A DNA stretch of 64,000 bases from Thermococcus henrietii (GCF_900198835.1 NZ_LT900021.1:806001-870000); one strand, 5' to 3'. Counted from the stretch's first letter, positions 49,634-59,042 are shown. The notes: generated by a model not told the origin, from the letters alone. Translations and numbers: made by a program.

Positions 49634-50631
49634 ACGTTGAGCTCAGGAACGTAAGCAAGCGCTGGGACGGCTTTGAGCTTCGCGTTGACCTCTCCGTGAA
49701 GGATGGCGAGTTCCTGACGTTGCTCGGCCCGAGTGGCTGTGGGAAAACGACGACGCTGAGGATTATAGCGGGCCTTGAAAAGCCAGACTCAGGGAGGGTT
49801 CTCTTTGACGGTAACGACGTTACGGACCTCGAGCCCAACGAGAGGAACATCGGCATAGTCTTTCAGGACTACGCGCTCTTTCCCCACATGACGGTCTTCA
49901 AGAACATCGCCTTCGGACTGGAGATGAGGAAGCTCCCGAGGGGAGAGATAGAGAGACGGGTTCGGTGGGCCCTCGAACTCGTTGGCCTCTCCGGCCTCGA
50001 AAACCGCTATCCTGAGCAGTTGAGCGGCGGACAGCAACAGCGCGTTGCCCTCGCGAGGGCCCTGGTGATTGAGCCGGAAGTTCTGCTTCTGGACGAGCCC
50101 CTCAGCAACCTCGACGCGAAGATAAGGGAGCGCCTCCGCTCCGAGATAAGGCGGATTCAGCGCGAGCTCGGAATAACGACGGTCTACGTCACCCACGACC
50201 AGGAGGAGGCGATGGCGGTTAGCGATAGGATAGCGGTTATGAACGTCGGAAGAATCGAGCAGGTAGGTGAGCCCCTTGAGCTCTACTACAAACCCAGGAC
50301 GGAGTTCGTGGCGCGCTTCCTCGGAACGAGCAACATCCTTGAGCTCGAAGCCGAGAACGGCGTGGCGAGGCTTGGAAACCTTGAGTTCTCTGTTGGTGTT
50401 GATGGAAAAGTTAAGGTGTTCTTCAGGCCTGAAAGTGTGTTGATAACGGAGGGTGAGGATGCCACTGTTACCGGTTACGAACTCCTTCCGGGGAGGATGA
50501 GGCTTTACCTTGACGTTGAGGGTCATACAATCATAGCGGAGCGCCCACTGCCGGACTTGCCCTTTGAGCCAAACCGCGTTCCTCTGCGAGTGGGCCTCCT
50601 CGTAAGGTCCTTCTCCCTCCTCACATTATAA
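49627..50631 (+). CDS. ABC importer ATP-binding protein (CysA/PotA/FbpC-like)
   Basis: A 334-residue ATPase with Walker A LLGPSGCGKTTTLRI, Q-loop FQDYALFPHMTV, signature LSGGQQQRVALARAL, Walker B VLLLDEPLSNLD, and switch VYVTHDQEEAM. A C-terminal regulatory OB-type domain (about 235-334) carries FFRPESVLI. This C-terminal domain is typical of importers for iron, spermidine, sugars or thiamine. It is translationally coupled to the fused permease. The gene order permease-ATPase without a binding protein is unusual for an importer, as noted in the findings. Confidence 0.93.
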   Translation: MVNVELRNVSKRWDGFELRVDLSVKDGEFLTLLGPSGCGKTTTLRIIAGLEKPDSGRVLFDGNDVTDLEPNERNIGIVFQDYALFPHMTVFKNIAFGLEMRKLPRGEIERRVRWALELVGLSGLENRYPEQLSGGQQQRVALARALVIEPEVLLLDEPLSNLDAKIRERLRSEIRRIQRELGITTVYVTHDQEEAMAVSDRIAVMNVGRIEQVGEPLELYYKPRTEFVARFLGTSNILELEAENGVARLGNLEFSVGVDGKVKVFFRPESVLITEGEDATVTGYELLPGRMRLYLDVEGHTIIAERPLPDLPFEPNRVPLRVGLLVRSFSLLTL

Positions 50632-50650
50632 CAGATTTATGTCAAAAAAA

Positions 50651-50660
50651 GTTTTATAAG
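50651..50660 (+). promoter_or_regulatory. TATA box of the purine permease gene
   Basis: GTTTTATAAG lies 25-30 bp before an ATG at 50681 and about 50 bp before the better-supported ATG at 50705. Confidence 0.55.
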
Positions 50661-50704
50661 TCCGTTTTATCGCCGTTTCTATGTCAAATCTTGGGGGGAA
50701 GGTC

Positions 50705-52039
50705 ATGGAGTGGTTCGAGAGGTACTTCGAGTTTGACAGGTACGGAACCAACATGAAGACCGAGGTTCTCGCTGGAATAACAACGTTCATGACGATGGCG
50801 TACATACTCTTTGTGAATCCTCAGATACTCAGCGTTGCCATGGGTAAGGGGGCCTTCGATTCCCTCGTCACGGTTACGGCTCTCTCAGCGGGTATAACAA
50901 CGATTATAATGGCCCTCTATGCCAAGAAGCCATTCGCCCTTGCTCCTGGAATGGGGCTGAACGGTTACTTTACGTACAGCGTCGTCAAGGGAATGGGCTA
51001 CGACTGGCGGGTGGCCCTTGCGGCCGTTTTCGTTGAGGGCATCATCTTTATAATACTCACTCTGACGAAGGTCAGAAGCGCCATCATACACGCCATCCCA
51101 ATGAGCCAGAAGTACGCGGTTGGTGCTGGAATTGGCCTCTTCCTTACGTTCATAGGCCTTAACGATGTGGGCCTCATAACCGCCGCGACTCACAATGGGG
51201 TTCTCGATTTCACGGGGATGCACTACGCGGCCCTTGCAACCAAGGCTGGGGTGCTGTTCTTCTTCGGTCTCTTCCTCACGGGAGTGCTCATAGCGATGCG
51301 CATTAAGGGTGCCCTGCTAATCTCTATACTGACGACGAGCATTTTAGGATGGATTACCGGGGCGGCGCCGTGGCCACACCACCTCTTCTCGGCTCCAACG
51401 GTGAGCTACACGTTCATGAAACTCGACTTCAGGGGTCTGTTAAACGTCGGTGCAATCGGCGTCGTCTTCGCGTTCTTCATGGTGGACTTCTTCGACACCA
51501 TAGGAACCGTTACGGGACTCAGTGCAAAGGCTGGCTACCTGACCAAGGACGGTAAAATCCCGGACGTTGAGAAGGTCCTCCTCACCGATGCCATAGGAAC
51601 AACGCTCGGTGCGGTTCTCGGCACCTCAACGGTTACCACGTACATTGAGAGCGCCGCGGGAATAGAGGAGGGCGGAAGGACGGGCATGACTTCACTCGTC
51701 ACCGGCCTGCTCTTTCTGGGCATCGGCCTCTTCATCGCTCCGCTCGCCCAGGCCATACCGAGCTTTGCAACCGCTCCTGCCCTCGTCATAGTCGGCTACT
51801 ACATGATAAGCGCCATCAAGAACGTGGACTTCAGCGACGCCACCGAGGCACTGCCGGCTTTCCTCGTGCTCATGGCGATACCGTTTACGTACTCAATATC
51901 AATAGGCATAGGACTCGGATTCATAAGCTACGTCGTCCTCAAGGTCTTCAGCGGGCGCTGGAAGGAAGTACACCCAATAATGTACGCGCTGGCGGTAATC
52001 TTCGTGGCTTACTTCGCCTACCTTGCAGGTGTCTTGTGA
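50705..52039 (+). CDS. NCS2-family purine/xanthine permease (AzgA-like)
   Basis: A 444-residue membrane transporter of the nucleobase-cation symporter-2 family, AzgA-like branch. The opening YGTNMKTEVLAGITTFMTMA is diagnostic, and the half-helices around GMGLNGYFTYSVV and DFFDTIGTVTGLSAKAG carry the substrate- and proton-binding residues (the family's key Glu/Asp positions). It probably imports adenine, guanine or hypoxanthine. ATG 50705 was chosen because GGGGGGAAGG precedes it; an ATG at 50681 is in frame and could be used on a leaderless mRNA. It converges on the DtxR-like gene. Confidence 0.92.
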   Translation: MEWFERYFEFDRYGTNMKTEVLAGITTFMTMAYILFVNPQILSVAMGKGAFDSLVTVTALSAGITTIIMALYAKKPFALAPGMGLNGYFTYSVVKGMGYDWRVALAAVFVEGIIFIILTLTKVRSAIIHAIPMSQKYAVGAGIGLFLTFIGLNDVGLITAATHNGVLDFTGMHYAALATKAGVLFFFGLFLTGVLIAMRIKGALLISILTTSILGWITGAAPWPHHLFSAPTVSYTFMKLDFRGLLNVGAIGVVFAFFMVDFFDTIGTVTGLSAKAGYLTKDGKIPDVEKVLLTDAIGTTLGAVLGTSTVTTYIESAAGIEEGGRTGMTSLVTGLLFLGIGLFIAPLAQAIPSFATAPALVIVGYYMISAIKNVDFSDATEALPAFLVLMAIPFTYSISIGIGLGFISYVVLKVFSGRWKEVHPIMYALAVIFVAYFAYLAGVL

Positions 52040-52059
52040 GCAAAGTGTGAAAGAAGAGT

Positions 52060-52482
52060 TCACTCCTCCAACTTTTCTTTTAAAAACTGCTTGAGGACGT
52101 ACGGGCACTGCTCCTGAATGAACTTCGCAAACTCCTTCATTCTCTTGACGGTTACCTCGCTGACGTAGTGCTCGAACTGGCAGGCGTCGTGCTCCGCTAT
52201 CTCTGGCGGGATTCCGAGAATGTCAACGAAGAACTTCGTGAGGAAGACGTGCTTTGAGTAAGTTTCCTCGGCTATCCTCCTACCCTCATCGGTCAGGAGA
52301 ATCCTGTCGTACTTCTCGTACTCGACGAGACCCTTCTCGGCGAGCTTTTTGAGGGCATCAACGACGCTCGGAGGTTTGACGTTCATTATCTTGGCTATGT
52401 CCTTAACCCTGATTACACCCTTGTTCTTGTGGAGAATGTACATAGCCTCTAGGTACTCCTCCTCCCTCTTGCTGACCTGCAC
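52060..52482 (-). CDS. DtxR/MntR-family metal-dependent transcriptional regulator
   Basis: A 140-residue regulator. The N-terminal winged helix (REEEYLEAMYILHK, then RVKDIAKIMNVKPPSVVDAL) is followed by a dimerisation/metal-binding domain with HVFLTKFFVDILGIPPEIAEHDACQFEH, where the Glu-x-x-His, Cys and His residues are the usual metal ligands. It would repress metal-uptake genes when Fe or Mn is plentiful. There is no SH3-like third domain. GTG 52482 was selected because GGTGAGG precedes it; a GTG at 52491 overlaps that site. The ABC importer at 48008-50631 could be a target, but no operator was recognised. Confidence 0.9.
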   Translation of the reverse strand: MQVSKREEEYLEAMYILHKNKGVIRVKDIAKIMNVKPPSVVDALKKLAEKGLVEYEKYDRILLTDEGRRIAEETYSKHVFLTKFFVDILGIPPEIAEHDACQFEHYVSEVTVKRMKEFAKFIQEQCPYVLKQFLKEKLEE

Positions 52483-52532
52483 GGCCCTCACCGGGTTAGG
52501 TTCGCCAAAAACCTTTAAGTAGTTTTCCCAAA

Positions 52533-52541
52533 ACTTAAAAG
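52533..52541 (+). promoter_or_regulatory. TATA box of dphB
   Basis: ACTTAAAAG is centred about 35 bp before ATG 52572; the opposite strand carries CTACTTAAAGG (52521-52511) for the divergent DtxR-like gene. Confidence 0.5.
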
Positions 52542-52571
52542 TTTTAGGTCAATCCGTTAGCGGTGGTGAGA

Positions 52572-53366
52572 ATGGCGCTCTACTTTATAGGCCTTGGACT
52601 CTACGATGAGAAGGACATAACGCTCAAGGGCCTCGAAACAGCCAGAAAGTGCGATAAGGTCTTTGCGGAGTTCTACACATCGCTCCTCGCGGGAACGACG
52701 ATAGACAAAGTGGAAGAGCTCATAGGTAAGCCGATAGTCAGGCTGAGCAGGGAGGACGTGGAGCTGAACTTCGAGAAAATCGTCCTTCCGGAGGCGAAGG
52801 AGAAGGACGTCGCGTTTCTTACCGCGGGAGACCCGATGGTGGCGACGACGCACTCTGACCTGAGAATCCGGGCGAAGAAAGCCGGCGTTGAGAGCTACGT
52901 GATTCACGCCCCGAGCATCTACTCCGCGGTGGCCGTAACCGGACTCCAGATTTACAAGTTCGGAAAGAGCGCCACCGTTGCCTATCCTGAGAAGAACTGG
53001 TTCCCGACGAGCCACTACGACGTAATCAGGGAAAACCGGGAGCGCGGTCTGCACACGCTCCTCTTCCTCGACATAAAGGCCGAGCGGAATCGCTATATGA
53101 CGGCGAACGAGGCGATGGAGATACTCTTACAGGTGGAGGAGATGAAGAAAGAAGGAGTCTTCACACCCGAAACCCTCGTCGTGGTTCTGGCAAGGGCCGG
53201 CTCGCTGAACCCGACGATAAGGGCCGGCTACGTTAAGAACATGATTAACGAGGACTTTGGAAGGCAACCCCACGTCCTAATCGTGCCCGGAAGGCTTCAC
53301 ATCGTTGAGGCTGAGTACTTGGTCGAGTTCGCGGGTGCGCCCGAGGATATTTTGAAAGAAACCTAG
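52572..53366 (+). CDS. dphB: Diphthine synthase
   Basis: A 264-residue SAM-dependent methyltransferase of the tetrapyrrole-methylase fold that builds diphthamide on elongation factor 2, a modification found in archaea and eukaryotes only. The family motifs GLGLYDEKDITLKGLE, LTAGDPMVATTHSDLR, HAPSIYSAVAVTGLQIYKFG and ARAGSLNP are all present, and length matches known archaeal DphB. ATG 52572 follows GGTGGTGAGA. It is divergent from the DtxR-like gene and about 40 bp upstream of tRNA-Val. Confidence 0.96.
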   Translation: MALYFIGLGLYDEKDITLKGLETARKCDKVFAEFYTSLLAGTTIDKVEELIGKPIVRLSREDVELNFEKIVLPEAKEKDVAFLTAGDPMVATTHSDLRIRAKKAGVESYVIHAPSIYSAVAVTGLQIYKFGKSATVAYPEKNWFPTSHYDVIRENRERGLHTLLFLDIKAERNRYMTANEAMEILLQVEEMKKEGVFTPETLVVVLARAGSLNPTIRAGYVKNMINEDFGRQPHVLIVPGRLHIVEAEYLVEFAGAPEDILKET

Positions 53367-53373
53367 CGAAAAC

Positions 53374-53383
53374 TTTATATTTT
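53374..53383 (+). promoter_or_regulatory. TATA box of tRNA-Val
   Basis: TTTATATTTT is about 28 bp upstream of the tRNA-Val 5' end, just after the dphB stop codon. Confidence 0.6.
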
Positions 53384-53406
53384 TGCCCATCTCCCATACT
53401 TCGGGC

Positions 53407-53484
53407 GGGCCCGTGGTCTAGTCTGGTTATGACGCCGCCCTCACGAGGCGGAGGTCCGGGGTTCGAAGCCCCGCGGGCCCACCA
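53407..53484 (+). tRNA. tRNA-Val (anticodon CAC)
   Basis: The acceptor GGGCCCG pairs with CGGGCCC. The anticodon stem CCGCC/GGCGG holds the loop CTCACGA, giving anticodon CAC (reads GUG). The T arm is CCGGGGTTCGAAGCCCCG. The discriminator is A and CCA is encoded at 53482-53484. The region to its right is gene-poor and AT-rich, but no duplicated tRNA end (att site) was found in the window. Confidence 0.96.
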
Positions 53485-54009
53485 GTACAGCCCTTTCTGA
53501 CGAAAGCGCTGGCGGAAGAGTGGGTGCATCTTCTGAAGTGTTCATTTTGAGTGGGTTTTATCTACTTGCTTCTTTGGATGTTACTTCTTTAAACGGTGTC
53601 CTCCGGACGCTAATAACAAATTGGAACTGCTTGAAAAGCCTTGTTTTGGTTTTAAATCCTGTCTAAACTTGCACTCGGCCAGTGCACGATTGACTTCTTG
53701 CTCATTGGATAGAAGGGTGCTCTTTTCGCCAGCCTTTCTTAAAGGCTGTTGCAAATAACCAGGTTTCATTAAAGTTTGTAGCTCCGTTTATATTTGGAGA
53801 TTTTCTCTTTGATTGACGACTATGTTTCTAAGAGCTTTTATCCAATTGCCCGTTCTCGTGGGATTTAACTTTAGACTTGACACCTTGTCAGTGTTTGTAG
53901 TGATTTTAGAAGAAGAGCACGCCCCCAATAAGTCGTTCAGGCGTGTCCTTGCTGCGAGTGTAACTGTTGTGAAGTAAACTTTGGGTGGAATTTCAGCGTT
54001 GTACGACCT
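53485..54009. other. Gene-poor, AT-rich region next to tRNA-Val, possible gene remnants
   Basis: About 525 bp without a supported gene. On the minus strand two adjoining open stretches look weakly coding but do not start or end properly. One spans roughly 53806-54005 (peptide with PPKVYFTTVTLAARTRLN ... GNWIKALRNIVVNQRENLQI, then stop). The other is 53581-53769 (MKPGYLQQPLRKAGEKSTLL ...). Neither has a ribosome site. Codon use and base composition differ from the flanks. They could be decayed foreign genes or chance frames. Confidence 0.5.
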
Positions 54010-54303
54010 TCAGCTAGTCGTGAAGACTGTCCAGCTCTGGTAGTCCGCCTCGAGGAGAACCTCAATGACGTCTTCCTCTCCGTAGCGTATCTCCCTTACG
54101 GTTATCTCCTTCTTCACGCGCCCCTTCACTACGGCCTTGTGGACCTCTTTTGGGAGCTCTTCCGTGACCGGGATTATTCCGTCCTTCACGTATATTCCGG
54201 TTAGCTTGCCCCTCTGAAGCAGAAAGCCCCTCACTGGGACCACGTATTCATCAAACCCCACATCATATCTGGTGGTTTCAAGGCGTCCAACCCCAACTGT
54301 CAT
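54010..54303 (-). CDS. Small hypothetical protein (97 aa)
   Basis: A 97-residue soluble, beta-rich protein (TVGVGRLETTRYDVGFDEYV ... RVKKEITVREIRYGEEDVIEVL). ATG 54303 follows GGTGATTC; the frame is open to a GTG at 54312. No family is recognised. It ends at the border of the AT-rich region and lies upstream of nothing on its own strand for 500 bp. The neighbouring gcvPB gene starts on the same strand further right, with an 80-bp gap between gcvPB's stop and this gene's start, so cotranscription with gcvPAB is possible. Confidence 0.66.
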   Translation of the reverse strand: MTVGVGRLETTRYDVGFDEYVVPVRGFLLQRGKLTGIYVKDGIIPVTEELPKEVHKAVVKGRVKKEITVREIRYGEEDVIEVLLEADYQSWTVFTTS

Positions 54304-54392
54304 ATGAATCACCCATGTGTAAGTTTTCTATTACATATTTTCCCTTTAACTTTAAAAACCTTTCTGGGCAAAAATGGGTAGAAAAGGGCAGT

Positions 54393-55901
54393 TCAGTAAT
54401 CCACCTGGCCCTTCTCCTTCAGCTCAAGGTACATCCTCCAGCTGAGAACTGGCTTCTTGGCAGCCAAGACGTCATCAACGCGCCTCACGGCGGTGTTGTG
54501 GGGAGCGCCCTTGACGACCTCCGGGTTGCTGTAGGCCTCCTCGCTTATCCTCTTCAGGGCCTCGACGTAGGCATCGAGCTCCTCCCTGCTGACCGTCTCG
54601 GTCGGCTCAATCATAAGCGCCTCGTGCACAATCAGCGGGAAGTAGACGGTAGGCGCGTGCAGTCCAAAGTCGAGCAACCTCTTCGCCACGTCCATCGCGG
54701 TAACACCGGTTTCCTTCTTCATAGGTTCGGCTGAAAAGACGGTCTCGTGTTTCCTCAGTGTCTTGCCGGGCAACTCGTAGCCCCTTGTTCCCAAAAGCTT
54801 CCTTGTCAGGTAGTTGGCGTTGAGAACGGCCATCTCGCTTGCGTTCTTCAGCCCGTCCCTGCCCATGACCTTGAGGTAAACCAGGGCCCTCACCATGACC
54901 GCGAAGTTGCCGTAGAGCTCCTTCACCTTCCCTATGCTCTTGGGCACGTTGTAGTCGAGGTAGTAGCGGTCGTTCTCCTCGTCGTAGCTCACCAGTGGAA
55001 CGGGTAGGTAGTCCTTGAGGAAGTCTTTAACTCCAACTGGTCCGCTTCCAGGCCCCCCTCCGCCGTGCGGTGTTGAGAACGTCTTGTGCAGGTTGAGGTG
55101 AACGACGTCGAAGCCCATGTCGCCTGGTCTAACCTTTCCGAGGACGGCGTTTAAGTTGGCACCATCGTAGTAGAGCAGGCCACCGGCTTTGTGGACTATC
55201 TTCGCTATCTCGAGTATCTCGTCCTCGAAGATGCCGAGGGTGTTGGGGTTGGTAAGCATTAATCCCGCTGTCCTTTCGCCCACGGCGTTCTCAAGGGCCT
55301 CCAAGTCCATCGTCCCCTCTTCCGTTGAGGGAATCTCGATGACCTTGAAGCCGGCCATCGCCGCACTGGCCGGATTCGTTCCGTGGGCGGAATCGGCCAC
55401 CAGCATCTCGTCCCTCTGGGGTTCGCCGTTGTCTAAGTGATAGGCACGGATTATGGAAACGCCGGTGAATTCACCGTTCGCCCCCGCGGCGGGCTGTAGA
55501 GTAAAGCGGTCCATGCCGGTTATCTCTTTGAGCCACTGCTCCAGCTCCCACATTATCCTAAGCGCGCCCTGGACGGTTCTCTCGTCCTGATACGGGTGGA
55601 CGTAGGCAACCCCGGGGTGACCGGCTATCTCCTCGTTTATCTTGGGGTTGTACTTCATGGTGCATGAGCCGAGGGGATAGATGCCGGAATCGACGCCGTA
55701 GTTCATCTCGCTCAAACGCGTGTAGTGCTTCACTATCTCCGGCTCGCTCAGCTCGGGAAGGTTGAGAGTGCTCTTCCTTTTGAGCTTCTCCGGGATTTTA
55801 ACCTCCAAATCCTCAATCGGCTTCGGCAACGTATAGCCGACCCTCCCCTCTCTCGAAAGCTCGAAGATGAGGGGTTCGTCCCACTTAGCCTGGCGGAACA
55901 T
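54393..55901 (-). CDS. gcvPB: Glycine dehydrogenase (decarboxylating) subunit 2
   Basis: The PLP-carrying half of the split glycine decarboxylase P-protein, which decarboxylates glycine and passes the aminomethyl group to lipoylated GcvH. The 502-residue protein contains the PLP Lys in [18 protein letters not shown], together with [25 protein letters not shown] and YDGANLNAV. Its ATG directly follows the gcvPA stop, so the two subunits are made from one message in equal amounts. GcvH and GcvT are not in this window. Confidence 0.96.
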   Translation of the reverse strand: MFRQAKWDEPLIFELSREGRVGYTLPKPIEDLEVKIPEKLKRKSTLNLPELSEPEIVKHYTRLSEMNYGVDSGIYPLGSCTMKYNPKINEEIAGHPGVAYVHPYQDERTVQGALRIMWELEQWLKEITGMDRFTLQPAAGANGEFTGVSIIRAYHLDNGEPQRDEMLVADSAHGTNPASAAMAGFKVIEIPSTEEGTMDLEALENAVGERTAGLMLTNPNTLGIFEDEILEIAKIVHKAGGLLYYDGANLNAVLGKVRPGDMGFDVVHLNLHKTFSTPHGGGGPGSGPVGVKDFLKDYLPVPLVSYDEENDRYYLDYNVPKSIGKVKELYGNFAVMVRALVYLKVMGRDGLKNASEMAVLNANYLTRKLLGTRGYELPGKTLRKHETVFSAEPMKKETGVTAMDVAKRLLDFGLHAPTVYFPLIVHEALMIEPTETVSREELDAYVEALKRISEEAYSNPEVVKGAPHNTAVRRVDDVLAAKKPVLSWRMYLELKEKGQVDY

Positions 55902-57248
55902 TCAGGCCACCTCCTTGAGGGCCTCGATTAGGGCATCTACCCATTCCTTTCTCGTCGTTTCAGTTGCCGAGAAGAGCGCGGTTTCGCCAAGCTCGGGGAA
56001 GTGCTCCCCGATGTAGTAGCCGCCGTGTATTCCCCTCGCGAGAAGGGCCTCGTGTATCTCGCTGTACGGCCTTTCGAAGCGAGCCGGCACGTCCTTGAAG
56101 TAGATGCCCTCAAAGGGAATCTCGGCAACCTCGCTCAGCCTCCTCTTTAAGTAGGCGGTGTTCTTGAGTATGACCTCGCCGAGCTCCTTCAGGCCCTTCG
56201 GTCCGAGGCTGGCCAGGTGTATGGCGGAAGCAACGGCAACGAGTGCTTCATTGGAGCAGATGTTCGACGTAGCTTTAGCGCGTCTGATGTGCTGTTCCCT
56301 CGTCTGGAGCGTCATGACGAAAGCCCTCTTTCCATCAGCATCTTTCGTCATTCCGATTATCCTGCCCGGCATCTGGCGGATTATCTTCTTGTCGTCCCTC
56401 ACCGCGAAAATCCCGGCCCTCGGCCCGCCGAAGTTCATGGGATTGCCGAGGTATGAAGCCTCGCCGACCGCTATATCAGCTCCAAGCTCGCCCGGCGCCT
56501 CAAAGATTCCGAGCATCGTGGGGTCAGCCCCAACGACGAAGTAGGCTCCGGCTTCCTTGGCTATCTCGCCTATCTCCCTCACGTTCTCCTCAACGAGACC
56601 GAAGAAGTTGGCCATCTCGACGTAAACACCAGCCGAATTTTCAACGGCCTCCTTTAGCTTCTCGATGTCGAGCTTACCGCTCTCGTCCCAGGGAACCTCG
56701 ACTATCTCAAGGTTCGCACCGCGCGTGTAGGTCTCGATGACGGCCTTCTTCTCCGGGCTTATCGCCTTCGGAATCACGAAGCGCTTCCTCTTGCCCCTGT
56801 GGAGTCTGACGGTCATCAAAGCGGCTTCCGCTATGGCAGTTCCCCAGTCGTACATCGAGGAGTTGACGACCGGCAGGCCGTAGAGCTCGGCCATCATACT
56901 CTGGTACTCAAAGAGAGCCTGGAGCATCCCCTGGCTTATCTCGGGCTGGTAGGGGGTGTAAGCGGTGAGGAACTCGCTCCTCTCGATGAGGTACTTAACA
57001 TGAGCCGGGACGTAGTGGAAGTAAGTTCCAGCTCCGAGGAAGCTCGGCATCTCGAGGACGGTTTTGTTCTTTGAGAGGACCTCGTTGAGCTCAAGGAAGA
57101 CCTCGTACTCGCTCTTTCCCTCCGGGAGGTTGAACTCCTTCACCATTCCCTCGGGGACGTCCGAGAAGAGCTCTTCGATTGAGCTGAAGCCGATTTCCTT
57201 CAGCATTTCATCCTTCTGGGCGAGGTTGGGAAGGTAGTGCTTTCCCAT
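55902..57248 (-). CDS. gcvPA: Glycine dehydrogenase (decarboxylating) subunit 1
   Basis: A 448-residue partner subunit of the split glycine decarboxylase. It has the fold of a PLP enzyme but lacks the lysine, in line with GcvPA. Typical segments are [62 protein letters not shown] and [15 protein letters not shown] 57248 follows GAGGTGGTTGCC; the frame opens at 57257. A TATA-like CATATAATC at about 57306-57298 would drive gcvPA-gcvPB. Confidence 0.96.
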   Translation of the reverse strand: MGKHYLPNLAQKDEMLKEIGFSSIEELFSDVPEGMVKEFNLPEGKSEYEVFLELNEVLSKNKTVLEMPSFLGAGTYFHYVPAHVKYLIERSEFLTAYTPYQPEISQGMLQALFEYQSMMAELYGLPVVNSSMYDWGTAIAEAALMTVRLHRGKRKRFVIPKAISPEKKAVIETYTRGANLEIVEVPWDESGKLDIEKLKEAVENSAGVYVEMANFFGLVEENVREIGEIAKEAGAYFVVGADPTMLGIFEAPGELGADIAVGEASYLGNPMNFGGPRAGIFAVRDDKKIIRQMPGRIIGMTKDADGKRAFVMTLQTREQHIRRAKATSNICSNEALVAVASAIHLASLGPKGLKELGEVILKNTAYLKRRLSEVAEIPFEGIYFKDVPARFERPYSEIHEALLARGIHGGYYIGEHFPELGETALFSATETTRKEWVDALIEALKEVA

Positions 57249-57297
57249 GGCAACCACCTCGAAAGGTTAAGACGGTCGTTTGAAGTACTCCCCTGAG

Positions 57298-57306
57298 ATT
57301 ATATGC
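57298..57306 (-). promoter_or_regulatory. Predicted promoter of gcvPA-gcvPB
   Basis: CATATAATC on the minus strand is about 50 bp before ATG 57248. To its right GTACAGCCATGTAC (57327-57340) forms an imperfect palindrome that could be an operator; the divergent HAD gene has CCTTAAAG at 57348-57355. Confidence 0.45.
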
Positions 57307-57384
57307 CTTGTGCTCCCATACATTAGTACAGCCATGTACATCGAAAGCCTTAAAGCCGGTCCGAGAACTTCGTGGGGGAGGGGT

Positions 57385-58068
57385 ATGATAATCGGCTTCG
57401 ACTTCGACGGAACGCTCGTGGACAGCTACTCCTGCATAGAGGAGGCCTTCAAAAGAGCCCTTGAGAAGCGCTACCGCTGGCTCCCGGGGAAGGCGCTGTG
57501 GGCGAAGCTGTTGACCAAAATCGAGCTCCAGTTCGAGAGGCCGAGCCTTGGGGGTCATAAAAAGACCCACAAACCGCCGTTCTTCCTCCGGACGAAGTTC
57601 TTCGAGACGTGGTTCATCGAGAGGGCGAAGCTTAGTCGGCCCATAGACGACGCCCCTGAGCTACTTAAAAAGCTCAAGGAAGAGGACCACACGGTCATCT
57701 CCTTCTCGGCAGAGGACTTCATAGACGGCATGAAGGTCAAACGGCTGAAGATGGCCGGCATCTACGACCTCTTCGACGACGTTATCGTCTTTGGTAGGAA
57801 GATGACGCTCGACGAGGCCTTTCAGCTCGTTCGGGAGAAATACGGGAACGAGACCTTCATCTGGGTGGACGACAAGCCCTGGCGCTTCATCGGCAGGGGC
57901 GACGAGAACACGGAGTTCGTGTGGTACTACTTTCCGTTTACCGCCAGATTCATCGAGAAAAATCGAGAAAAACTGGCCTTGATTCCGCACCTTCACGTCA
58001 TAAGGGACCTTTGGAGCCTGCTCGATGTGATTGAGAACGTCAAAAAGGGAAAACATCCAGAACGATAA
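57385..58068 (+). CDS. HAD superfamily phosphatase
   Basis: A 227-residue HAD hydrolase. Motif I is IIGFDFDGTLVDSYS with both catalytic Asp residues. Motif II is HTVISFSAED, and motifs III/IV are KVKRLKMAG and TFIWVDDKPWRFIG. The frame extends upstream to 57280, but ATG 57385 follows GGGGGAGGGGT and the HAD motif begins immediately, so the longer form is unlikely. It is divergent from the glycine decarboxylase operon; no functional link is visible. Substrate unknown. Confidence 0.88.
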   Translation: MIIGFDFDGTLVDSYSCIEEAFKRALEKRYRWLPGKALWAKLLTKIELQFERPSLGGHKKTHKPPFFLRTKFFETWFIERAKLSRPIDDAPELLKKLKEEDHTVISFSAEDFIDGMKVKRLKMAGIYDLFDDVIVFGRKMTLDEAFQLVREKYGNETFIWVDDKPWRFIGRGDENTEFVWYYFPFTARFIEKNREKLALIPHLHVIRDLWSLLDVIENVKKGKHPER

Positions 58069-58110
58069 AATATTTTTAGGATGTCCTCCAACTACCTTTG
58101 GAGGATGCCC

Positions 58111-58686
58111 ATGAAGAGCCCCTTCAAGAGCAGGGTCACGATTGTGTCCCTCGTGGCGTTTATCGTTATCATAGCCCTCTCCATCGGTCCTTGGTGGAAG
58201 GACCTCATGGGGGGCATACAGCCAACTCCCCCCAACGTGAGTGCCGTTTACCTTGGAACTTCCCCACCGAATGGAAGCTGGCAGTTCATCGTTGATGACA
58301 GGCTCATCGGAGACTGCTCCGTTGCGTACGTTTACAACTTCACCCCCACAGGCGTTTTAACGATTTATGAGATAGATTCCGGCACGCTCAAAGCCCTTGG
58401 TCTCGGAGGGAACTCGAGCAACTGCACGGGAGGTCTAACCTACGGTTATCTCGCCGTTAACTTCACTCAGAAGCTTGATACGCTCTCAATAGTCGTTTGG
58501 ACGAGCAGGAGCTCCTCAAACGGCAACGAGGTGTACTTTCAGGAAATAGGAAGCTGGAAGTTCGTGAACGGCTCCTACATCGGCTACATAGCGCCTCCGA
58601 TGGACAAGAACTACATGCTCCTGAACCTTGGGGCGGTGAAAATGATGATAAACCAGACTGGAATTCATTACATCAATCGCCGCTGA
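58111..58686 (+). CDS. Membrane-anchored extracellular protein (191 aa)
   Basis: A single N-terminal membrane helix (VTIVSLVAFIVIIALSIGPWW) is followed by an extracellular beta-rich domain with several N-x-S/T sites (NVSA, NGSW, NFTP, NSSNCT, NFTQ, NGSY, NQTG). Two cysteines (GDCSVAY and SSNCTGG) may form a disulfide. ATG 58111 was chosen since GGAGGATG precedes it and the helix begins correctly; the frame is open to 58081. No family is recognised. It resembles in design the anchored proteins at 60733 and 61428. Confidence 0.74.
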   Translation: MKSPFKSRVTIVSLVAFIVIIALSIGPWWKDLMGGIQPTPPNVSAVYLGTSPPNGSWQFIVDDRLIGDCSVAYVYNFTPTGVLTIYEIDSGTLKALGLGGNSSNCTGGLTYGYLAVNFTQKLDTLSIVVWTSRSSSNGNEVYFQEIGSWKFVNGSYIGYIAPPMDKNYMLLNLGAVKMMINQTGIHYINRR

Positions 58687-58951
58687 GGTACTCCAGGGTA
58701 TCCTCCACAAACTCGTCCCAGTCCTCGTCGCTTACCTCTTCGATTTTGATGCTGAATTCTCGCCCAAGGTTCCATCTGACCGCTATTTTCCCTTTATCGG
58801 CTTCCGCAATGACGAGCCCGAAGGGGACATCACCCATCCAGTGGTGCTTTGAGAACTCAACGCCGAAGCCCCTTTTCTTGAGTTCTTCGAGGATTAATTC
58901 GTAGGTCTTCGCGGGTCCATAGGGGCTCCTTGCAAACCCAATGTAGGCCAT
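58673..58951 (-). CDS. Small hypothetical protein (92 aa)
   Basis: A 92-residue soluble protein (MAYIGFARSPYGPAKTYELI ... VRWNLGREFSIKIEEVSD) with alternating strand/helix pattern and an acidic C-terminus. Its codon use matches the neighbourhood. It overlaps the convergent anchored-protein gene by 14 bp. No family is recognised. The ATG at 58951 is preceded by GGTGAG. Confidence 0.68.
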   Translation of the reverse strand: MAYIGFARSPYGPAKTYELILEELKKRGFGVEFSKHHWMGDVPFGLVIAEADKGKIAVRWNLGREFSIKIEEVSDEDWDEFVEDTLEYLSGD

Positions 58952-59042
58952 TTTTACTCACCATTGCCACCTTAGTGAACGGACTTAAAACCTTTTCGGT
59001 TCTCCTAACAAAGTTTAAAAGCCTTCAAACGAACCAAGAACC

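Noticed and set aside
53407-53484. tRNA-Val as an integration (att) site
   Set aside because: No second copy of the tRNA 3' end could be found in the window.
53894-53907. TTTGTAGTGATTTT also found at 13289-13302 near the AAA ATPase promoter
   Set aside because: A 14-nt match between two AT-rich sites is expected by chance in a window of this size.
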